Made by a program: the position numbers and the translations under genes. DNA of 64,000 bases, from NCBI RefSeq assembly GCF_038500265.1, contig NZ_CP150637.1:1711001-1775000 (forward strand), read 5' to 3'. Below the pieces are notes generated by a model. It did not search any database, was not told the DNA's origin, and worked only from the letters and a program-made list of their open reading frames with translations. Below, in pieces: positions 58,288 through 64,000 of the stretch; the first letter of the stretch is position 1, and every line of letters starts with the position of its first letter. The DNA comes from Ignatzschineria larvae DSM 13226. Lineage in GTDB: Bacteria; Pseudomonadota; Gammaproteobacteria; Cardiobacteriales; Wohlfahrtiimonadaceae.

Positions 58288-59154
58288 CTACTGAATCAGG
58301 CCGGAAAATGGATCATCTTTGGCTGATTGTGGCGATTGGGTGCCTTTACGATTGGCAGCACTTGTTGATGTCTGGGGTGCGATATGATGATTCGCTTTTT
58401 CGGCAATCGGTTCAGGTGCTTGCGCTAATACCGCTTCTGCTTCTTCACGTAATTCATCATCAAACGCTTGCGCATAATCTGAAGTTTCCAAAGTATTCGC
58501 TTTCGCAAATTGTTGTTTTAGATGTTGTCTTATTTCTTGTCGTTGACGGCGCAAGCTTTGCCGAGCTTTAAAGAGCACAATACCGAAGATCAACTCCACT
58601 GCGACAATGAGTATCGCAAAGAGCAACGCGCCTGTACTGAAGTTCATAAAATCTTCTTGATAAAAGCCCTCATAAAGTAATTGACCAATCCCTACTCTTC
58701 CGATAAAACCGGCGATAGCCACTGCGCTAATAAGGGAAATAGCTAACTGCCGAGCACTGCGAATAAATTGTATGGCAAAGCCTTCCTCTTCTGCTCGGTC
58801 AATGAGATTTTGTAGCATAAAATACGCAAAACGCAACGCGCCCCATCCCATCAGTAAAAGTTGCAACATCTGCTCAAAAGGTAATATATTGCCGTAATAA
58901 CTGAGAGTAATCATCAATAAGAAGAGAATAATAAAGGGATAATCCCCCAATAACGTTACTGCAAAGCGTAAAACACCGGCAATAAGACGCATAATCGGGC
59001 CCTGCCCACGACGCAATCCTGCAAGTAATAACCCCAGTAGAGAGCCGGCAATAAGACTGACAAAAAAGGCACCTAGAAGAAGCGCAATAGTTTCGCCCAT
59101 CAAATGCTGTAGTAGAGCTTCCTGTTTAAGCCAATAATCAAAAAATGGATACAT
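58288..59154 (-). CDS. Orphan MetI-like ABC permease with cytoplasmic C-terminal tail
   Basis: 288 residues from the ATG at 59154, chosen because GAGGGA lies just in front; an ATG six codons upstream has no ribosome binding site. Five hydrophobic segments (to about residue 200) show the layout of MetI-type permeases: LLLGAFFVSLIAGSLLGLLLAG near the start and AGFIGRVGIGQLLYEGFY in the EAA-loop/next-helix area. Residues 200-288 are a hydrophilic Q/E/A-rich tail absent from MetI. There is no ATPase or binding protein beside it, so its partners are unknown. Confidence 0.7.
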   Translation of the reverse strand: MYPFFDYWLKQEALLQHLMGETIALLLGAFFVSLIAGSLLGLLLAGLRRGQGPIMRLIAGVLRFAVTLLGDYPFIILFLLMITLSYYGNILPFEQMLQLLLMGWGALRFAYFMLQNLIDRAEEEGFAIQFIRSARQLAISLISAVAIAGFIGRVGIGQLLYEGFYQEDFMNFSTGALLFAILIVAVELIFGIVLFKARQSLRRQRQEIRQHLKQQFAKANTLETSDYAQAFDDELREEAEAVLAQAPEPIAEKANHHIAPQTSTSAANRKGTQSPQSAKDDPFSGLIQ

Positions 59155-59172
59155 AATCCCTCGTCCTATCAT

Positions 59173-59596
59173 TCATATCAATTCATACTATGTTACAGAT
59201 TTTTGATGATCTAATCACAATAGGAAAATCTTTGCAGATAATTTCTCGTGAGATTCAAAATTCAAAATTCAAAATTCAGAATCAAATTGTAATAACGCCC
59301 TAATTTTACCACTCTTTCACATAATATATTGTTATTTCCAAATAATTCCCGCCACGCTCAATAGTACTACTTGACACTTTTATCAACTCCTCATACTATG
59401 GCATTAAACTATATAATTTTATATATTATAAAATATATAAGTTTAATCCCCCTTAACCTAGCTTTAAAACAAACTTTAAAACAAGATTTAAAACGGCATT
59501 CAAAATAACACTTAAAATAACTTTCAAATCAATTGACTAATAGACATTATTTATCTGATGATCGTTATTACAATCACTTTCTATAAGGATTTTATT
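59173..59596. repeat. AT-rich spacer with 7-bp and 12-bp tandem repeats
   Basis: ATTCAAA occurs four times in tandem at 59253-59280 (last copy ATTCAGA). At 59462-59533 six 12-base units follow one another (CTTTAAAACAAA, CTTTAAAACAAG, ATTTAAAACGGC, ATTCAAAATAAC, ACTTAAAATAAC, TTTCAAATCAAT). Between them is an A/T-only palindromic stretch around 59410-59445. No gene is seen. Confidence 0.75.
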
Positions 59597-59806
59597 ATGC
59601 AAAAGAATATCGGTTCTACTGATTCAATCATCCGTATTATTATCGGCCTCATTCTCTTAAGTTTAGTGTTTATCGGCCCTAAATCACTTTGGGGATTAAT
59701 CGGACTTGTCCCACTATTAACAGGGATCTTCCGTTACTGCCCACTCTATCCGGTATTAGGGATCAATACTTGTAAGAAATGTGCAGAGAAAGATTCAGGG
59801 AAATAG
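59597..59806 (+). CDS. DUF2892 (YgaP-like) small membrane protein
   Basis: A 69-residue protein with two membrane helices (about 13-30 and 33-50): MQKNIGSTDSIIRIIIGLIL and a C-terminal YCPLYPVLGINTCKKC. This is the inner-membrane DUF2892 module, elsewhere fused to rhodanese in YgaP. The cysteines (YCPLY, TCKKC) could carry sulfur or metal. Start at 59597 follows AAGGA by eight bases; an upstream ATG at 59558 has no support. A terminator follows. Confidence 0.85.
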   Translation: MQKNIGSTDSIIRIIIGLILLSLVFIGPKSLWGLIGLVPLLTGIFRYCPLYPVLGINTCKKCAEKDSGK

Positions 59807-59845
59807 ATTCAAACCTGATGTCATCTCTCTGATGACCATCACGAC

Positions 59846-59880
59846 AAAAAGGCTTGTGATTCGCAAGCCTTTCTATATTT
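59846..59880 (+). terminator. Terminator after the DUF2892 gene
   Basis: AAAGGCTTG (59848-59856) pairs with CAAGCCTTT (59864-59872), loop TGATTCG, then a T-rich tail. Confidence 0.85.
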
Positions 59881-59906
59881 TCTACTGTTCAATCACCGGC
59901 AATACG

Positions 59907-60758
59907 CTAAAAGAGATCGACAAAACTCATATTATCGGTAATCACACTAGTTACACCGAGTTCTAATAAGCGCTTCGCTTCATTGGGATCATTCACCGTA
60001 TAGACCATTACAAAACAATCAATCTCCCGACAACGTTGCATAAATGCTTCGGTCACAAGCGGATAGTAAGCCACCACGCCTTGGCATTCTAAGGCTTGTA
60101 ACTGCGCGATCACTGTCTCGATATCGGTCTGATCTTCATCAAGCAGTAACGCTCTCGGCAGAGTCGGTGCAATCTCTTTAGCACCTTTGAGCGCATCAGG
60201 TTCAAAAGAAGAGAGCAAAAATTGTCGTTTCACACAAGAAGTCGTTGGATTCTCCACAAGATCATCGTAGAGCCGATCAAATAGCGCTTCTAAAGGCTCA
60301 TCAAAGAGTAGATCTAAACAGCTATCCAGGCGAGATAAGATCAGATCTTGCAACAATGTGGCAACCGCTTTACCTGTCTCATAAGCTTCGCCAGGATTCG
60401 GCTTAATCTCAATATTTAACCGATATTGATTAGCGACAATATAATCCACTAATGCGCCCAAACGAGGTACCGGTTCGCCTGTATATTCAGGGGAATGCCA
60501 ACTGCCGGCATCAAGCTGTGAGAGTGCATTCCAAGTCAGTTTTTTCGCTTCCCCTTGGCCATTAGTCGTGCGCTCTAGCGTTGAATCGTGCAGTAAAAAG
60601 AGGATATCATCTTGCGATAATTTCGCATCACATTCAAACATCGTAAAACCATAAGAAGCGCCTAAACGAAAAGCCGCTAATGTATTCTCCGGTGCTTCCT
60701 TGCCAGCACCACGATGTGCAATTACTGTCGGATAGCTCTCTATTATCTCATTACTCAT
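59907..60758 (-). CDS. ugpQ: Glycerophosphodiester phosphodiesterase
   Basis: 283 residues from the ATG at 60758, which follows AGGGATTGTT and gives MSN as in E. coli UgpQ; an ATG at 60782 with AAAGG before it is an alternative. VIAHRGAGKEAPENT (catalytic HR and E), ECDAKLSQDDILFLLHD and LNIEIKPNPG are the GDPD signatures. There is no signal peptide, so it acts in the cytoplasm, splitting glycerophosphodiesters to glycerol-3-P plus alcohol. It follows the ugpA-E-C genes, with a 458-base gap. Confidence 0.95.
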   Translation of the reverse strand: MSNEIIESYPTVIAHRGAGKEAPENTLAAFRLGASYGFTMFECDAKLSQDDILFLLHDSTLERTTNGQGEAKKLTWNALSQLDAGSWHSPEYTGEPVPRLGALVDYIVANQYRLNIEIKPNPGEAYETGKAVATLLQDLILSRLDSCLDLLFDEPLEALFDRLYDDLVENPTTSCVKRQFLLSSFEPDALKGAKEIAPTLPRALLLDEDQTDIETVIAQLQALECQGVVAYYPLVTEAFMQRCREIDCFVMVYTVNDPNEAKRLLELGVTSVITDNMSFVDLF

Positions 60759-60782
60759 AACAATCCCTGTTTCTGCTCTCAT

Positions 60783-61216
60783 AATTAGCCTTTATATCGT
60801 TATTTTGAATATCGTTATTAATGTTGTTATTAATGTCGTTATTACCTGATCACTCAATTTACAGATCTTTTTTATAATCCTAGGTTCATAGCCACATTAT
60901 CAGTGACTTTTTCTGTCACTCTTAGTGGTATTCACATAAGTTGAACTGCTACTCTCAATAATATCTAAATGATAATATATTGCAGATTATTTATTATCAA
61001 ATAATATTTGATAACACCAAAATACTTGTGAATATATTATTAATATTTTGATTTAAATATTATTTTCAGCATCACAAGAGCTTAAAAAAAACTTTAAGGA
61101 CTTTGAGAATTTTGAGAACTTGAAAATCTAAGCTCAAAAGAGCGATCACTAGCATTTACCATTGCCATTATCCGCCCTTATAATCTATCTTTATAATTCA
61201 CCTTTATAGCCTGATC
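60783..61216. other. Spacer between ugpC and ugpQ with degenerate tandem repeats
   Basis: Units ending in GTTATT repeat at 12-base steps at 60808-60844 (ATATCGTTATTA, ATGTTGTTATTA, ATGTCGTTATTA). Near the ugpC stop, TTATAAT/TTTATA repeats occur with similar spacing at 61178-61226. The gap suggests ugpQ has its own promoter. I see no Pho box clear enough to call. Confidence 0.5.
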
Positions 61217-62338
61217 TTATAATACAACCCGCTTTTGTGTATCTGCATCAAACCAATAGAGCGATTGTTGTGGGAACTCTAATTCAAGTCGCTCTCCTAA
61301 CTGAAAACGACCGATATTCTCAATATTATGCGATTGCTTCACCGTTAGCATTGTTCCTAAGAGATCGCAATAGAGTAGAATTTCTGAGCCTAATGTTTCT
61401 GCTAGGGTTAATGTTGTGGGAATCGTTGGCATTCTATGGCTTGTATCCGTCGCCTCTTGTGAGCGCAAGATAATATGCTCAGGTCGAATCCCGACAATCC
61501 ACGATCTTTTTCCTGTAGCTCGTAGCGCTTCCGGCACGATAATGCCGGGTAATAACTGCCCTTGAAAATAGAGCCCGGCATCCGTAATCTCCACCGGAAG
61601 CAGATTCATCGCCGGCGATCCCATAAAATTGGCGACAAAAGTGGAAGCCGGTTCGTGGAAAATCTCTTGGGGAGTCCCAAATTGCTCAATATTCCCACCA
61701 TTCAAAATAATCATTCGATCCGCTAAGGTCATCGCTTCTGTTTGATCGTGAGTGACATAGAGTGAAGTAATACCAATCTCATTATGTCGCCGGCGAATCT
61801 CTAATCGAGTGGAAGTGCGTAGTTTAGCATCGAGATTTGAGAGTGGCTCATCAAAGAGGAAGAGCTTTGGCTTACGGACAATGGCTCGCCCCATCGCAAC
61901 CCGTTGCCGTTGTCCGCCGGAGAGCGCATTCGGTTTCTTATCAAGATGCATCTCAATATCGAGCATTTTAGCAGTTTCTCGAATACGCCGATCAATCTCA
62001 TCTTTGGGCATTTTCGCAAGTTTTACCCCATACGCCATATTCTCGCGGACGGTCATATGAGGATAGAGCGCATAGTTTTGAAAAACCATCGCAATATCCC
62101 GCTGTGCTGGCTCTAACATCGTGACATCTCGGTCGCCAATCATAATCTGTCCACTAGAAGACGCCTCTAAGCCGGCAATGACCCGCAATAATGTTGATTT
62201 ACCGCAACCTGAGGGGCCGACTACAACGATAAACTCCCCCTCTTCAATTGCAATATCGATCCCTTTTAGAATCAAATTTCCCGGTTTACGCTGTGTTCCA
62301 TAATGTTTGGTAATGCCCTTTAATACTACATTTGCCAT
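61217..62338 (-). CDS. ugpC: sn-Glycerol-3-phosphate ABC transporter ATPase
   Basis: A 373-residue MalK/UgpC-type ATPase. Walker A is GPSGCGKST (42-50), Q-loop region [13 protein letters not shown], signature [14 protein letters not shown], Walker [14 protein letters not shown]. The C-terminal ~130 residues form the TOBE/OB regulatory domain ([20 protein letters not shown]). It lies 146 bases after ugpE in the order ugpA-E-C of E. coli. Confidence 0.95.
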   Translation of the reverse strand: MANVVLKGITKHYGTQRKPGNLILKGIDIAIEEGEFIVVVGPSGCGKSTLLRVIAGLEASSSGQIMIGDRDVTMLEPAQRDIAMVFQNYALYPHMTVRENMAYGVKLAKMPKDEIDRRIRETAKMLDIEMHLDKKPNALSGGQRQRVAMGRAIVRKPKLFLFDEPLSNLDAKLRTSTRLEIRRRHNEIGITSLYVTHDQTEAMTLADRMIILNGGNIEQFGTPQEIFHEPASTFVANFMGSPAMNLLPVEITDAGLYFQGQLLPGIIVPEALRATGKRSWIVGIRPEHIILRSQEATDTSHRMPTIPTTLTLAETLGSEILLYCDLLGTMLTVKQSHNIENIGRFQLGERLELEFPQQSLYWFDADTQKRVVL

Positions 62339-62376
62339 ACTCTTTTTATCCTTTTATTCAATCTGCAGATTCATTC

Positions 62377-62421
62377 TTCTCAGATTCGTTATTCTCAGAT
62401 TTGTTATTCTCGATGCTGTCA
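62377..62421. repeat. 15-bp tandem repeat in the ugpE-ugpC spacer
   Basis: TTCTCAGATTCGTTA, TTCTCAGATTTGTTA and TTCTCGATGCTGTCA follow one another inside the 146-base operon spacer. Confidence 0.75.
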
Positions 62422-62484
62422 GTTGATCGCTTCCATCTTATTGCCAATGGTCAACGGCTTAACGACTTATCATTAATCGTAAAC

Positions 62485-63330
62485 CTACTTTTCACTATCA
62501 ATGAGCCCTTTCACAAGCCACCGTTGCATCGCAAGAATAACGATCATCGGCGGGATTAACATCAGTACCACCGTTGCCATCACAATATTCCAATCCACTA
62601 AACTATCGCCGCTTCCCATCATCTGCCGTAACCCCACAGAGATCGGGAACATCTCTTCCCTTGTGATCATCAAAAGAGGCCAGAGATATTGATTCCAACC
62701 ATAGATAAATTGGATCACAAAGAGGGCTGCAACGGTGGGAATAGAGAGCGGCAATAAAACATCTTTAAAGAAGCGCATTGCACCGGCACCATCTACGCGC
62801 GCAGCTTCCAATAACTCATCCGGCACCGTACTAAAAAATTGCCGGAAGAGAAATGTCGCGGTAGCCGAAGCAATGAGCGGAATTGTTAATCCGGCGTAGC
62901 TGTTGAGCATATGCAGATTGGCGACCACATCAAATGTCGGGATAATTCGAACCTCAACCGGAAGCATTAAGGTAATAAAGATAATCCAAAAAATGAGCAT
63001 TCGACAAGGAAAGCGAAAATAGACAATGGCAAAGGCTGAGGTTAATGAGATCGCAATTTTCCCCACCGCAATAATGAGTGTCATCACTAGGGAAACCCAC
63101 AACATTCTCGCAGCGGAATAAGCCACCGTTTCATCTTTGCCAAAAAGGGCAATTTTATAATTTTCAAGCATCTGATCGCCCGGCAATAGCGAAAGCGGGA
63201 CATTCACCACTTCTGAAGCGCTCTGAGTGGACGCGATAATTGCAAGATAGATCGGAAAGCAGACTAACAACACTGCAAGAATAATCATCATATGCGCAAA
63301 AATGCGTAATCCTAAACGATTCTCAATCAT
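62485..63330 (-). CDS. ugpE: sn-Glycerol-3-phosphate ABC transporter permease UgpE
   Basis: A 281-residue permease with six membrane segments. The MalG-like EAA loop is EAARVDGAGAMRFFKDVLLPLSIP (about 177-200), preceded by FLFRQFFSTVPDEL, both close to UgpE. It overlaps ugpA by four bases (ATGA) and pairs with it in the membrane. Glycerol-3-P and glycerophosphodiesters are the known substrates. Confidence 0.95.
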   Translation of the reverse strand: MIENRLGLRIFAHMMIILAVLLVCFPIYLAIIASTQSASEVVNVPLSLLPGDQMLENYKIALFGKDETVAYSAARMLWVSLVMTLIIAVGKIAISLTSAFAIVYFRFPCRMLIFWIIFITLMLPVEVRIIPTFDVVANLHMLNSYAGLTIPLIASATATFLFRQFFSTVPDELLEAARVDGAGAMRFFKDVLLPLSIPTVAALFVIQFIYGWNQYLWPLLMITREEMFPISVGLRQMMGSGDSLVDWNIVMATVVLMLIPPMIVILAMQRWLVKGLIDSEK

Positions 63331-64000
63331 TTGCCATTCCCCTTACGATCGATATATCGAAATTGAATAATCGTTAATATTAGAACAAAGCCCATCAATA
63401 CCACCGATTGCGCCGCAGAACTGCCGTAATTCATACTCTTAAAGCCATCGAAATAGATTCGATAGACTAAAGTTGAAGTGGCATTCCCAGGGCCTCCCTG
63501 CGTTAAACCATCGATAATCGCGAACGTATCGAAAAAAACATAGACGATATTAATCACACAAAGGAAAAAGGTCGTCGGCCATAAGAGAGGAAATTCAATG
63601 GTAAAGAATCGGCGCCAAGGACCGGCACCATCTATGGCAGCAGCTTCCGTTAACGATTTAGGAATCGCTTGTAATCCAGCATAAAAGAAGAGGAAATTAT
63701 AAGAGATCTGTTTCCAAATAGAGGCGATAATCACAAGCCACATTGCTTGATCGGCATTGAGCTGATGATTCCAAGTAATACCCACTTTTGCCAGAGCATA
63801 ACTCACTAATCCGAAAGAGGGCGCAAACATAAAGGTCCATAATACGCCCACCACAATCGGCGATACGGCGTAAGGTAGGATCAAAGCTGTACGATAAAAG
63901 GTAATAAAACGCGCGATCTTCTGCATAAAAAATGCTAAAAAGAGTGCAATCATCAAACCTAATAGCGTCACCCAAAATGAGAAATAGAGCGTCGTATAGA
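63327..64000 (-). CDS. ugpA: sn-Glycerol-3-phosphate ABC transporter permease UgpA, 5' end outside window
   Basis: 224 codons are visible and the frame runs off the window end. The codons at 63972-64000 read YTTLYFSFW, which aligns with the E. coli protein, so the GTG at 63971 is internal rather than a start. The EAA loop is EAAAIDGAGPWRRFFTIEFPLLWPTT, and FDTFAIIDGLTQGGPGNAT and SSAAQSVVLM match UgpA closely. About 70 N-terminal residues and ugpB should lie beyond the window. Confidence 0.94.
   Translation of the reverse strand, partial: YTTLYFSFWVTLLGLMIALFLAFFMQKIARFITFYRTALILPYAVSPIVVGVLWTFMFAPSFGLVSYALAKVGITWNHQLNADQAMWLVIIASIWKQISYNFLFFYAGLQAIPKSLTEAAAIDGAGPWRRFFTIEFPLLWPTTFFLCVINIVYVFFDTFAIIDGLTQGGPGNATSTLVYRIYFDGFKSMNYGSSAAQSVVLMGFVLILTIIQFRYIDRKGNGK

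Noticed and set aside
59253-59533. CRISPR array in the repeat-rich spacer
   Set aside because: Units are 7 or 12 bases in direct tandem without spacers, and no cas genes are present.
63327-63971. ugpA starting at the GTG at 63971
   Set aside because: The in-frame codons before it align with the UgpA family, so the true start lies outside the window.

Overview
The window is a 64-kb chromosomal piece of a low-G+C gammaproteobacterium. DnaE, RuvA/RuvC/YebC, LipA, SfsA, Slt and the Ugp transporter are all of gammaproteobacterial type, and intergenic DNA is strongly A+T rich. A member of the Cardiobacteriales (Ignatzschineria or Wohlfahrtiimonas-like) is my best guess, but the sequence alone does not prove it. 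I see no rRNA, tRNA, CRISPR array or prophage.

1-7.1 kb is a sulfur-handling region. It has a split YeeE/YedE pair (one half carries a nonsense codon), a BigR/SqrR-like ArsR repressor with the two expected sensor cysteines, MsrB, a single-domain rhodanese, a CPA1 Na+/H+ antiporter, a TsdA-like thiosulfate dehydrogenase and a membrane-anchored tri-heme cytochrome c. The repressor gene and the rhodanese gene share a 14-nt upstream motif. Two copies of an approximately 175-bp MITE-like element with TATAGT termini lie at 4.5 and 9.4 kb.

7.9-37.8 kb is a capsule locus, nearly all on the minus strand. Read in the direction of transcription it runs kpsS, then kpsE-D-M-T-F-kdsA behind an ops/JUMPstart-like leader, then serotype-specific genes: a giant glycosyltransferase/HAD fusion, acyltransferases, an alpha/beta hydrolase, and a HAD / nucleotidyltransferase / nucleotidyltransferase-kinase trio. 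It ends with galU-ugd-pgi-galE and kpsC; a phosphomannomutase (manB) lies beyond on the plus strand. The export machinery is the ABC-transporter, Kdo-linker type (group 2/3), while the galU-ugd-pgi-galE block resembles the tail of Acinetobacter K loci. The locus has been reshuffled: a relic of a second galE-pgi pair lies beside kpsC, a relic of a second kpsC lies at 23.0 kb, and the hydrolase gene is cut twice, by an IS5-family and an IS30-family element. Removing both elements plus one target duplication each restores a single 394-codon frame.

38.4-64 kb is mostly housekeeping DNA: dnaE, sfsA, apt, a DUF3079 gene, lipA, proA, grxD, upp, slt, a DUF2726 gene, a GIY-YIG gene, cinA, mutT, a divergent MFS/LysR pair, yebC-ruvC-ruvA, lysO, an orphan MetI-like permease, a DUF2892 gene, and ugpA-E-C with ugpQ (ugpA runs off the end). 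Many spacers here hold short degenerate tandem repeats of 7-16 bp, suggesting repeated slippage duplication.

The best candidates for something undescribed are the activated-building-block cassette at 20.1-22.8 kb, the 1146-residue fusion at 27.1-30.6 kb, the cysteine-less Ugd, and the ops-like element governing the capsule operon.
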